A stretch of 64,000 nt of DNA from Devosia ginsengisoli (lineage in GTDB: Bacteria; Pseudomonadota; Alphaproteobacteria; Rhizobiales; Devosiaceae): contig NZ_JANQAJ010000002.1 of assembly GCF_024707105.1 (NCBI RefSeq), forward strand, positions 48,872-112,871. The letters run 5' to 3'. A program made the translations under genes and the position numbers. The first letter of the stretch is position 1. Every line of letters starts with the position of its first letter. Positions 8,499 to 16,880 of this stretch are shown in pieces. The notes beneath the pieces were generated by a model. The model saw only the letters and a program-made list of their open reading frames with translations, was not told the origin of the DNA and made no database searches.

Positions 8499-9911
8499 GG
8501 CGTGTCCTCAAGATAGGCGAAGGCGGAATTGGAGCGCGGCACCCAGAGACCCCGCCTGATAGCATCGTTGAATTTGGCGATCAGTTCGGCATAGCCGTGG
8601 GCATTGGCGGATTTGAGCCAGTCGCGGACGGCATCGTCCTCGACGAAGGCTTCGAAGGCCAGGTCGAAATGATGGGTCTTCACAGCGCCTGTCGTGGCGG
8701 CGAAGGCGAACATGAAATCGACGGTGGCGATGATCTCGAAGGCGCCGCGATAGCCGTGGCGCTGCATGCCGGCGATCCATTTCGGATTGACCACGCGGGA
8801 GCGCATGACATGGGAGATTTCCTCGTCCAGCGTGCGGATCAGCGGGCGTTCGGGGCGGGAATGGTCGTTGTGATAGGCGGCGAGCTTGTGGCCGGTGAGG
8901 CTCTCGGCGGCGGCGGCGAGGCCGCCTTCGAACTGGTAGTAATTGTCGCTGTCGAGCAGGTCGTGCTCGCGATTGTCCTGATTGTGGATGACAGCGTCGA
9001 TATCGCTGAGGCGCGCAGCGAAGCGGTCGCGCTCGGGGGTGCCGGCGTGCTTTGCGCCATAGGCATATTGGCCCCAATCGAGGGCGCGATTGGCGAGGTC
9101 GGCCTTGGTGGACCAGGCGCCGGAATCCAGCATGACATTGAGGCCGGCGCCATAGGTGCCGGGCTTGGAGCCGAAGATGCGGTGGCCAGCGGCGGCTTCG
9201 TCCTGGCCTGACGCGATGAGGCCAAGGGCGTCTGCGCGCATGGCGGCGGCGATGGGGTTGTCCTCGGTGGGCTCATCGAGGGCGCCGATGGCGCGGATGG
9301 CACGGTCGAACAGGGCGATCTGGGCCGGGAAGGCGTCGCGGAAGAAACCGGATATGCGCAGGGTGACGTCGACGCGGGGGCGGCCGAGTTTTGCCAGCGG
9401 AATGATCTCATAGCCGGAGACGCGGAGGGAGCCCGGGTCCCAGGTGGGGCGGGCGCCGATCAGGGCCAGGGCCTGGGCGATGTCGTCGCCGCCGGTGCGC
9501 ATATTGGCCGTGCCCCAGACGGAGAGGGCGACCGAACGAAGATGATGGCCATGATCCTGCAGGTGGCGGAGGACGAGGCTTTCGGCGGACTTCTTGCCGA
9601 GCTCCCAGGCCGATGGCGTGGGCACGGCGCGGTTGTCGATGGAGTAGAAATTGCGGCCGGTGGGGAGCACGTCGAGGCGTCCGCGCGAGGGGGCGCCGGA
9701 GGGGCCGGGAGCGATGAACCTGCCATCGAGGCCGGCGAGGAGGGCCGAGATTTCGGCGGGTCCGGAGGCGGCGAGGCGGGGGCGGATGATGGACTGCACC
9801 GTTTCCAGCACAGCCGCGGTGGCGGTCCAGTCGGGGGGAGTTCGAGGGTGCCGTCGACGAGGGCGGCGGCGAGATTTTCCAAGTACTCAACCACGTCGCC
9901 CAGAGTGCGTG

Positions 9912-9955
9912 GCCCCACCCCACCCTTGATCCCTCCCCATCGAGGGGAGGGAGAC
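9912..9955. repeat. Repeat copy inside cobN, read in frame
   Basis: A copy of the ccctccccacaagggg-type family (here atccctccccatcgagggga) lies inside cobN and is translated as SSPSPRWGGIKGGVG between LGTPWSGP and TLGDVVEYLENLAAALV, both CobN-like. It keeps the reading frame. Confidence 0.8.
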
Positions 9956-11069
9956 GACTGATGGTTCGGCGGGACTGTGGGGGTTGGGCCGCTCCACGGC
10001 GTCCCGAGCTTTGCGGTCAGCGGATCGAAGACCAGCTTGAGGTCATCGGCCAGGGCGCGGATGAGGGAATTGTCCCCTGCCCCGTCGCCGCGCGGGACGC
10101 GGGCCAGGGCGACGGTGAGGTCGCGTTCGAGGGTGCCTGTTGGCGATTGGCCGAAGATGTGGAGGCCGCCGCGGATCTGGGCTTCCTTGAGGTCGCAGAG
10201 GAAGTTGTCGATCTTGATCAGGGCCTGGGTTTCGTCCTCGGGCAGACCGATATCGCGGTCCAGCCTGGTGTCGCTGACGAAATCGAGGATGCGGCGCTTG
10301 AGGTCGGTGAGGCGGCGGCGGTCCATGCCGGAGGCGGCATAGTATTCGTCGAGCAGGGCTTCGAGTTCCCTGAGGGGGCCATAGGTTTCGGCGCGGGTGA
10401 GCGGCGGCACGAGATGGTCGATGATGACCGCGCCCGTACGGCGCTTGGCCTGTGTGCCCTCACCGGGGTCGTTGACGATGAAGGGATAGAGATGCGGGAG
10501 TTGGCCCCAGAGGGCGTCGGGATAGCTGGCCTCGTCCAGCGCCGTGGCCTTGCCGGGGAGCCATTCGAGCGTGCCATGCTTGCCGTTGTGCATCAGGGCA
10601 TGAGCACCAAAATCGTGGCGCAACCAGAGATAGGCGGCGAGATAGGCGTGGGGCGGGACGAGGGCCGGATCGTGATAGGACGCGGTCTCGTCGAGCTGAT
10701 AGCCGCGGGCGGGCTGGAGCAGGATGGCGATATTGCCGAAGACGAGCGCGGGGAGGTGGAACACCTGATTTGTAATCAGGGGGTCTGGGCCTGCCTCTGT
10801 ACGCACGAATGGATCGGTGGCTGGATCGCCCCAGCGGGCGGTGACTTCGGTGCGGATTTTTTCGGGCAGGGTGGCGAAGAGTTCGCGATAACGGGCGAGC
10901 GGAAGCGTGGCGGGGGATGAGCCGCGCTGGGGATTGGCGTTGGTGGGGCCGGATTGGAGGGCGTGGATCAGTTCGACCGAGGTCATTGGGAATGCGGCTC
11001 GCTCGACACCCCTACCCTCAATTCCTCCCCTCAAGGGGGAGGGAGGCGAAGGGAGCGCGATCGCCGGTT

Positions 11070-11110
11070 CCCCTCCCCCTTGAGGGGAGGGGTTAGGGGT
11101 GGGGGTGTCG
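11070..11110. repeat. 41-bp inverted repeat flanking the DUF559 domain, copy 1
   Basis: Reverse complement identical over 41 bases to 11508-11548. Core sequence ccctcccccttgaggggagg. It lies between the DUF559 domain and a further related copy at about 11008-11048. Confidence 0.92.
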
Positions 11111-11507
11111 GAGCCATTCAAGTGCGCTGAGATTACGGTCCATACGCCATCAGGATTGTGCATGGCTTCGTGATTGCCAATGCGCAAAACACGATAACCT
11201 GCTGACATGAGAAACCGATCGCGCGCAGCGTCATGCCGCTGAGCCGCAGGCGTTCCATGTGTATCGCCGTCCAGTTCGATGACCAGCTTAGCGCTATGGG
11301 AGGCAAAATCCGCGAAATACCGGTCGATCGGCACCTGACGGCGAAAGTGGTGCTGGGCAAACGATTCCCGCAGCATCGCCCAAAGCACGCGCTCTGGTTG
11401 GGGAGGATTCGAACGAAACGTTCGTGCTCGCTCAATATTTTTCGCGGGACGTGAGAAGCGGGTGTTGTCGTGGCCGATGCCCCAGTTTTTCTGGGCACCG
11501 GAGAGTT

Positions 11508-11548
11508 CGACACCCCCACCCCTAACCCCTCCCCTCAAGGGGGAGGGG
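11508..11548. repeat. 41-bp inverted repeat flanking the DUF559 domain, copy 2
   Basis: Perfect inverted match of 11070-11110, enclosing 397 bp with the DUF559 domain. It begins cgacacccccacccctaacc and belongs to the family found between genes at 4623 and 57111. The 12-mer ggctcagcgtgt follows it, as also at 4671. Confidence 0.92.
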
Positions 11549-12238
11549 GATTGGCTCAGCGTGTAGCCCGCCTTTTCCAGTTCCTGCAGCATCCGTATCG
11601 TGGATTCCGGGGCGTCGTAGCCGACGCCGTTGGCGAGGCGGCCGTCGCGGATGGGGTAGTTGGCCAGGACGATGGCGAGTTTGCGGTCGGCGCGGGAGGT
11701 GGTGCGGAGGCGGGACCAGTTTCTGGCCAACGCCACGGCGCGGGTTATGCCCGAATGGTCGGGGGTGTAGGCGGTGAGGGGGACCTGGCAGGCTTCGTGC
11801 CAGACGGCGTCGGCCTTGTGGCCGACGATGAGGCCGCCGAGGCGCCCGTCGACTTCGGGCATGACGAGGAACATCGCCATGTCCTTGGGGGACAGGCCCT
11901 GGCTGTCGGCCAGCCATTGGGTTTCGGAGCGGCCGGACTGGATGAGCTGGATGACGGGAGCGTCACTGGTCGCGAAGGGATTGGCCTTAGCGTCGATTCT
12001 GTCGAGGCCGAGGGCGAAGCCGGTGAGGTTGAAGATGGCTGATGGCGGAAAGGCAGCGAGCGCGTTCTGCACGAAGCGGGCGCAGGGGGCTTCCTTGAGG
12101 GAGGAGACGAGGAGCGGGACCGGGGGCGAGACCCTGCGCTTCGAGTTCGGTTATGAGGGCGGCGATGGTGGCGGTGCCGGCGCCTTCGAGGGCGGCGCGG
12201 TAGAAGAGGATGGGGATGTAGGGCGGAGTCTTTGTGGG

Positions 12239-12290
12239 GTACCCCCCTCCTAGCCTCCCCCTGACAGGCGGAGGAATCCGGCTGGTGCGT
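12239..12290. repeat. Repeat copy inside cobN that coincides with a frame break
   Basis: A forward copy of the tcctagcctccccctgacag family inside cobN. CobN-like sequence is in one frame before it (HAAMPPTH) and another after it (KTPPYIPILFYRAALEG). Removing one base of its C-run at 12243-12248 would join the frames. Confidence 0.8.
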
Positions 12291-12399
12291 GGGCGGCATC
12301 GCGGCGTGGAGCGCGCGCAGGCCGGGTTCGTCGGTCATCCCGGTGGCTGGGTGCCAGAGGCCGAAGCGGGCGAAGGGGGTTGGCACAGGCGAAGACAAG

Positions 12400-12540
12400 A
12401 CCCCCTCATCCGCCCTTCGGGCACCTTCTCCCACGAGGGGAGAAGGGGAGCCGGTGGGTGGGCTGGATTCCGCCAAAGATACCGGATCACCCTTCTCCCC
12501 TCGTGGGAGAAGGTGGCCCGAAGGGCCGGATGAGGGGGTT
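12400..12540. repeat. Inverted pair of RIME-like repeats inside cobN, in frame
   Basis: A forward copy (12400-12449, cccctcatccgcccttcggg) and a reverse copy (12491-12538) lie head to head and are translated as part of CobN, with [12 protein letters not shown] and [16 protein letters not shown] as the repeat-encoded residues. They resemble the Rhizobium intergenic mosaic element palindromes known from Hyphomicrobiales. Confidence 0.82.
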
Positions 12541-13019
12541 GCGAGCGCGTGAAACGCCTCCAGGATCGTGTCGGCGTTGTCGGGGCCGCCTGCGGTGAAG
12601 AGGCTGTGGAGTCTCGTCCAGTCATCGGGGTGGATGGTGGAGCGGGATTGCAGGATCGGGTCGGGATTGGCGTCGCCGGGGAGCAGGACGAGCGGGATTT
12701 TGCGGTTGGCGCAGAGGGCGGTGAGTTCGTCGACGCCGTATTGGAAATAGGCGGCGCCGCCGATGAGGCGCAGGGTGACGAGGCGTGCATGCGCCACCGT
12801 CTTTTCCAGCCAGAGATCGACCGAGAGATTGTTGGAGAGGCGCAGTGTATTGGCGAGGCGGAGTTCATCCTCCCCTGCCCGGTCGGCGGCGCCGGCCAGC
12901 ATGGCCAGTTCGCTATCGGCCGAACTGGCAAAGACCAGCGCCCCGGGGCGCTGGTTGAGATCGATGGCTTCGCCTTCCTGCTGGATGGCGCCGGCCTGGG
13001 CGGAGAGGAGGTGCATGTG

Positions 13020-14075
13020 TCAGGCGGCGAGCGCCGCTGCCTTCTGCAGGCTCCGGGTGATCGCCGCACGGTCGAGCGGTTGTTCGCCGATGACGACCAA
13101 CGCCGTGTCGCGGATTTCTCCATCCTTCCAGGGACGGTCGAAATAGGCGGTGACGCGCGGGCCGACGGCCTGGATGGCCAGGCGGGCGGCGGCGCCGGGC
13201 ACGGCGGCGAAGCCCTTGAGGCGGAGGACGTCGTGGTCGCGGATGGTCTGTTCGATCACGGCGAGGAGGTCGTCCTTGCTGTTCACCGAGGGGATGCGGA
13301 TCGAGAAGCTGTCGAAATCGTCGTGCTCATGGGTCTGGTCGCCATGCTCAAGCTCGTGGTGGCTGGGGCGGTTGGCGATATCGTCTTCGCTGCCCATGCC
13401 CATGCCGAGCAGGGCCGCGATATCGACATGGCCGTTACGGGCGCGGATGAGGCCGACGCCGGGGCGCATTTCGGCGCGGAGATTGGCTTCGACCTTGTCG
13501 AGGGTCGCTTCATCGACGAGGTCGGCCTTGTTGACGACGACGAGATCGGCCACCGAAAGCTGGTCCTCGAAGAGTTCGCCCAAGGGCGTTTCGTGGTCGA
13601 GCATTTCGTCCTGGCGGCGCTGGGCATCGACGGCGGCTTCGTCGGACGCGAACCGGCCCTCGGCCAGGGCCGAGGCGTCGGCGACGGTGACGACGCCGTC
13701 AATGGTGACCTGGGCCTTGATCTCGGGCCAATTGAAGGCCCGGATCAGCGGTTGGGGCAGAGCGAGACCCGAGGTTTCGATGACGATGTGATCGAACTTT
13801 TCCGGGCGCGCGAGGAGAGCCTGCATGGTGGGGATGAACTCGTCGGCCACGGTGCAGCAGATGCAGCCGTTGGAGAGTTCGACCATGTCCTCTTCGCGGC
13901 AGGTCTCGTCGCCGCAGCCGGCGAGAATGTCCTTGTCGACGCCGAGATCACCGAATTCGTTGATGATCAGGGCGATGCGCTTGCCCTTGGGGGCGTGCGC
14001 CAGCAGATGGCGCACGAGGGTGGTCTTGCCGGCGCCGAGGAAGCCGGTGATGACGGTGGTCGGGATCTTGCTCAT
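13020..14075 (-). CDS. cobW: CobW-family GTPase metallochaperone
   Basis: G3E-family GTPase thought to deliver or sense cobalt for the chelatase. 351 residues. Walker A GFLGAGKTT at residues 11-19, the metal-binding CICC at residues 71-74 (SNGCICCTV), ETSGLALP as switch-like element, and VNKADL as the NKxD guanine motif near residue 195. A His-rich linker (HHELEHGDQTHEHDD) precedes the C-terminal CobW_C domain. It overlaps cbtA by 4 nt and lies 3 nt before cobN. Confidence 0.95.
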   Translation of the reverse strand: MSKIPTTVITGFLGAGKTTLVRHLLAHAPKGKRIALIINEFGDLGVDKDILAGCGDETCREEDMVELSNGCICCTVADEFIPTMQALLARPEKFDHIVIETSGLALPQPLIRAFNWPEIKAQVTIDGVVTVADASALAEGRFASDEAAVDAQRRQDEMLDHETPLGELFEDQLSVADLVVVNKADLVDEATLDKVEANLRAEMRPGVGLIRARNGHVDIAALLGMGMGSEDDIANRPSHHELEHGDQTHEHDDFDSFSIRIPSVNSKDDLLAVIEQTIRDHDVLRLKGFAAVPGAAARLAIQAVGPRVTAYFDRPWKDGEIRDTALVVIGEQPLDRAAITRSLQKAAALAA

Positions 14076-14839
14076 GCGGTGGCTCCTGCAGGAATGGTGG
14101 CGCTTCTGCCGGCAAAGACATCGTTGAGCTTGCCGAAGATGGTGCCGAGGATGAGCCAGAAGACCAGCGAGGTGCCCAAGGTGATCGCCGCGAATTCGGT
14201 GGCGAGGTGAGCGGGGACGGCGCTCGGCTTATCGGGGGCGGCGGGCGCGCCGATGATGTGGGGGATGGCGACCAAAGCGATGGCAACGGCAAAGGCCCAG
14301 CCGGCGCGGGTCCTGGCCAGCAGCAGGCAGGCGGCGCCGGTGGCCAGCGCCGTGCCGACCCACCAGACCTGGCGGGCGAAGAGATCGGCGGCGGGCATGC
14401 CGGGCAGTTCGGGGGCGAGGCCATAGGCCGGGGCCAGCGAGAAGGTGACGAAGCCGGCAATGCCCCAGAGGAAACCATTGGCGAAGGTGATGGGCAGGCC
14501 AGCAAACATCGAGACGGCGCCGATGACCAGCGCGAAGCCGGCAGCGGCGAGGACGGTGGCGAGGGTTGTATAGGCGGTGCGCTCGAAGCCATCTGCCGGA
14601 GCCCATTCTTCGGGCTCGGCTTCGGTGGCGGCGACGGCATCATGCTCATGCTCGGGCGTGCCGGCGGCGTGGTCGTGATCGGCAGCGACGGCTTCGGCGC
14701 CGTGGCTGTGGCCGCCCTCACCCTCGAAGGTTTCGGCATGGAGAATCAGCGGGGTGACGCGGAAATGCTGGATGGCGGCCGTGATGAGGCCAGCACAAAG
14801 GGCTGCGAGAAGCGCAGCGGCAAACAGATTGCGGATCAT
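14072..14839 (-). CDS. cbtA: CbtA cobalt transporter subunit
   Basis: Inner-membrane protein of the B12-regulated CbtAB cobalt uptake system. 255 residues. It begins with one membrane segment (LFAAALLAALCAGLITAAI), followed by a His/Glu-rich periplasmic stretch with GGHSHGAE, DHDHAAGTPEHEHD likely to bind metal, then about four more hydrophobic segments. FANGFLWGIAGFVTFSLAPAYGLAPELPG is the conserved CbtA core. It lies between cbtB and cobW, overlapping cobW by 4 nt. Confidence 0.92.
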   Translation of the reverse strand: MIRNLFAAALLAALCAGLITAAIQHFRVTPLILHAETFEGEGGHSHGAEAVAADHDHAAGTPEHEHDAVAATEAEPEEWAPADGFERTAYTTLATVLAAAGFALVIGAVSMFAGLPITFANGFLWGIAGFVTFSLAPAYGLAPELPGMPAADLFARQVWWVGTALATGAACLLLARTRAGWAFAVAIALVAIPHIIGAPAAPDKPSAVPAHLATEFAAITLGTSLVFWLILGTIFGKLNDVFAGRSATIPAGATA

Positions 14840-14863
14840 TTTTTGTCTTTCTCGAAACCTGCC

Positions 14864-15046
14864 TCAGTGGCAGGGGAAGCCCATGGCGTGGCGGGTGTCG
14901 TGGGCGCCGTTATGCAGGCGGAAATCGCCGGCAAAGCCGGTGCCGACCAGAAGGGTCAGACCAAGCAGAAGCGCCAGCGAACCGGCAATGATGCGCTGGG
15001 AAATCGAGAGAGACTGGAGACCAGTCGAGGCGGTCGTCGTATTCAT
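14864..15046 (-). CDS. cbtB: CbtB cobalt transporter subunit
   Basis: Small partner of CbtA, 60 residues. One membrane segment (IIAGSLALLLGLTLLVGTGFA) is followed by a His-rich C-terminus (LHNGAHDTRHAMGFPCH), the expected CbtB metal-binding end. The ATG at 15046 has GGAGG 8 nt upstream. It is the first gene behind the cobalamin riboswitch, and cbtA follows after 24 nt. Confidence 0.92.
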   Translation of the reverse strand: MNTTTASTGLQSLSISQRIIAGSLALLLGLTLLVGTGFAGDFRLHNGAHDTRHAMGFPCH

Positions 15047-15116
15047 GTGGCACCCTCCGTGCACGGAATAGAATGGGCTCTTCACCCGGCTGTTCAGTGG
15101 GACTGATCCCAAGGGT

Positions 15117-15303
15117 GTCGGCAGGTCTCCTGGCTCGCGGTGAAGACAGAGCCCTCGCCTTCCCGGCTTGCGCCAGTGGCATGAGAGGGTTCGCACCGCT
15201 TACAGTTGCGGGGGCAGCCACGGTTTTGCGCCCTGATGGGTACGTCGCACCGTGTTCCCTTTTGATCCTTCCGGCACAGCGGCCTTCGGGAACCAACACG
15301 GGT
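15117..15303 (-). promoter_or_regulatory. Cobalamin (AdoCbl) riboswitch
   Basis: On the minus strand the core elements appear in order: GGTTCCC near 15290, AAAAGGGAACACGGTGCG, GGCTGCCCCCGCAACTGTAA, GCCACTG, CGGGAAGG and the B12 box AGCCAGGAGACCTGCC at about 15120-15135. cbtB starts about 70 nt downstream. Known riboswitches of this class shut off downstream genes when adenosylcobalamin is abundant, so the switch should control cbtB-cbtA-cobW-cobN-cobO. No T-rich terminator hairpin is obvious before cbtB, so control may act at translation start or through Rho. Confidence 0.95.
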
Positions 15304-15332
15304 CCAGAGTTACCCCTGTGGAGGGGTCGGGG

Positions 15333-15932
15333 TCAATCGCGGAAATCGGGGTGGGGATAGCCGATGGACATGGCGTAGACCGCTACCGGCATCTGCGCCA
15401 GAAGCGGATCGTCGGAGGACAGTTCCTTGTCGCCCATGACGGGCATGGTATCGACGCCGGCGGGGGGCGGGCCGGGGTCGAAGAGCAGGTTGAGACGGCA
15501 GCCGCCCGGCAGGTCGGACAGTGCGCCGGTTTCAAAGCCGGCGGAGCCGCCATAGTCCCAGCCGAAGCCGAGCAGCGTGAACGCCTCGCCGTTGAGGGCC
15601 TCGACCTCGGCCAGCGACAGGCCGATGCGGACGCCGCCGGGAGCGGTCCTGGTGGCGGGCAGCTCGATATAACTGGGACCGGTCAGGCTATCCTCGTCCC
15701 ACCAGGTGAATTGCAGCGTGGCTTCCGGATCGTCCGGGAAGACGGATGTGGCCAGCATTTCGGTGCCTTCCGGCCCCGGCACGATGCCGGTGACGACATT
15801 TTCGGCGCCGTAAAGCGCGATGAGGCGGGCTTCGGAACTGTCGATGCCAAAGGCGCCTTCGCAGGCGATCTCCTCGGCCAAAGCGGGCGCGGCAAGGGCG
15901 ATTGCTACGAGAAATGATGCAGGGGCAAGCAT
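15333..15932 (-). CDS. Secreted protein of unknown function
   Basis: 199 residues with a signal peptide (MLAPASFLVAIALAAPALA, cleavage after ALA). The mature protein starts EEIACEGAFGIDSSEARLIA; two Cys residues (EIACEG and GGCRLN) could form a disulfide. SLAEVEALNGEAFTLLGFGWD resembles a repeated scaffold in exported alphaproteobacterial proteins, but no family name can be given. It is transcribed toward the riboswitch and ends about 30 nt upstream of it. Confidence 0.75.
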   Translation of the reverse strand: MLAPASFLVAIALAAPALAEEIACEGAFGIDSSEARLIALYGAENVVTGIVPGPEGTEMLATSVFPDDPEATLQFTWWDEDSLTGPSYIELPATRTAPGGVRIGLSLAEVEALNGEAFTLLGFGWDYGGSAGFETGALSDLPGGCRLNLLFDPGPPPAGVDTMPVMGDKELSSDDPLLAQMPVAVYAMSIGYPHPDFRD

Positions 15933-16024
15933 GATTTTCTCCTCGATGGCTCAGTTTGCCCTGACGGGCTGCCACCCGCAATCAGCGACTCGCGCTATGA
16001 ACGGGACCTGAAGGAGACGCCGCC

Positions 16025-16279
16025 ATGAAGCCGATCAAGTTCGACAAGGAAGAAACCAAGGCCATTGTCGGGGAAATCCAGGACTATTTCCGTGAGGAAC
16101 TGGACCAGCAGATCGGCGCGATTCCGGCGGAAATGCTGATGATGTTCTTCGTCGACAAGATGGGCGCCTATTTCTACAACCGCGGCATCTATGACGCGCA
16201 AGCTCTGATCCGCGAGCGGATGGACAGCCTGACAGACGACATTTTCGGGCTGGAGCAGCCAACCAAGCACCTGCGCTGA
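16025..16279 (+). CDS. DUF2164 family protein
   Basis: 84-residue cytoplasmic protein that matches the DUF2164 pattern throughout: IKFDKEETKAIVGEIQDYF, then a Glu-rich helix and LMMFFVDKMGAYFYNRGIYDA. The family has no assigned function. A GGAG motif lies 8-10 nt before the ATG. It precedes the DUF486 gene on the same strand by about 100 nt. Confidence 0.88.
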   Translation: MKPIKFDKEETKAIVGEIQDYFREELDQQIGAIPAEMLMMFFVDKMGAYFYNRGIYDAQALIRERMDSLTDDIFGLEQPTKHLR

Positions 16280-16381
16280 GCAGGATGGCGGGCGGGCGCA
16301 GAATCCTGCTTTCGCAGAAGCGCGGGGACCGGTAAAAGGCGCGGCCGGGATGGACCCGGTTTTCCGTTTTCGGAGGAAGCC

Positions 16382-16738
16382 TTGGGCTTCAATGTCGCCA
16401 CGCTGGCGCCCATCGGGCTGCTGATCGCGTCCAATCTCTTCATGACCTTCGCCTGGTATGGGCACCTGAAATTTCCCGGCGTGGCCCTGTGGGTGGTGGT
16501 GCTGGCGAGTTGGGGCATCGCCTTTTTCGAATACTGGCTGGCCGTGCCGGCCAACCGGATCGGCTATGGCACCTATTCCGGGGCCGAGCTCAAGACCATC
16601 CAGGAAGTGATTTCGCTCTCGGTCTTCGTGCTGTTCGCGGTGTTCTATCTGGGCGAGAAGTTCACCTGGAACCACGGCATCGGCTTCGCCATGATCGCGC
16701 TGGGGGCGTTCTTCATTTTCAAGGGGCCGCTGAAGTAG
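16382..16738 (+). CDS. DMT-type small membrane protein (DUF486)
   Basis: 118 residues with four membrane helices, the size of the DUF486 family within the drug/metabolite transporter superfamily. SNLFMTFAWYGHLKF near residue 20 and the C-terminal FKGPLK are family-typical; the substrate is unknown. The start is a TTG at 16382 preceded by GGAGG at 5 nt, with no in-frame ATG that would keep the first helix. A repeat block follows the stop directly. Confidence 0.88.
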   Translation: MGFNVATLAPIGLLIASNLFMTFAWYGHLKFPGVALWVVVLASWGIAFFEYWLAVPANRIGYGTYSGAELKTIQEVISLSVFVLFAVFYLGEKFTWNHGIGFAMIALGAFFIFKGPLK

Positions 16739-16747
16739 CGGCCTGGT

Positions 16748-16858
16748 GGATACCCCCTCCTAGCCTCCCCCTGATAGGGGGAGGAACAGATCGGGGATGG
16801 GCAACATGTTGCTTGCACCCGGATCGTCACGCTCGGCTTGAGCCGAGGGTGACTGGCG
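16748..16858. repeat. Repeat block downstream of the DUF486 gene
   Basis: A copy of the tagcctccccctgatagggg family (16750-16788), then a hairpin cacgctcggcttgagccgag (about 16829-16853) related to the units at 60613. They lie between convergent ends of the DUF486 gene and znuA. Confidence 0.75.
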
Positions 16859-16880
16859 GTGGGTGGGGGCGCTGTGAGAG

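Larger units (their letters stand above)
10995..11553 (-). mobile_element. In-frame insertion in cobN carrying a DUF559/Vsr-like endonuclease domain
   Basis: About 186 codons interrupt CobN between QELEKAGYTLS and TSVELIHALQSGPTNANP, which are adjacent in ordinary CobN. The centre (about 11116-11484) encodes a DUF559-type domain: RSNPPQPERVLWAMLRE, FRRQVPIDRYFADF, LVIELDGDTH and YRVLRIGN, in family order. IELDG..H carries the acidic residues expected of the PD-(D/E)XK/Vsr-like fold. No separate start codon is seen, so the domain would be made only as part of CobN. Repeat copies lie on both sides, two of them as a perfect 41-bp inverted repeat. Calling it mobile is inference from structure; the domain match is strong. 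Confidence 0.7.
8495..13016 (-). pseudogene. cobN: Cobaltochelatase subunit CobN, frame broken three times and interrupted by repeats
   Basis: Large subunit of the ATP-dependent cobaltochelatase that inserts cobalt into hydrogenobyrinate a,c-diamide. CobN sequence runs from MHLLSAQAGAIQ (3 nt after the cobW stop) to the cobO overlap: GFALGLDRIDAKANPF, VGYDAPESTIRML, LMHNGKHGTLEWLPG, LRVSGYEIIPLAKLGRPRVD and WGTANMRTGG are all conserved. Three single-base frame breaks occur: in the C-run at 12243-12248, the five-G run at 12122-12126, and the six-G run at 9833-9838. Four insertions absent from ordinary CobN are recognised: 12400-12540, 12239-12290, 10995-11553 (DUF559) and 9912-9955. Without them the gene would be near the usual 1,250-1,280 codons. 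Sequencing error or real decay cannot be told apart here. Confidence 0.9.

Noticed and set aside
11133..11519. A 128-codon minus-strand frame overlapping the DUF559 domain
   Set aside because: It is another frame of the same DNA; only the frame continuous with CobN shows DUF559 motifs.
12400..12540. The cobN inverted repeat pair as a riboswitch or terminator
   Set aside because: The same units occur at many unrelated sites and inside ileS, so they are dispersed repeats.
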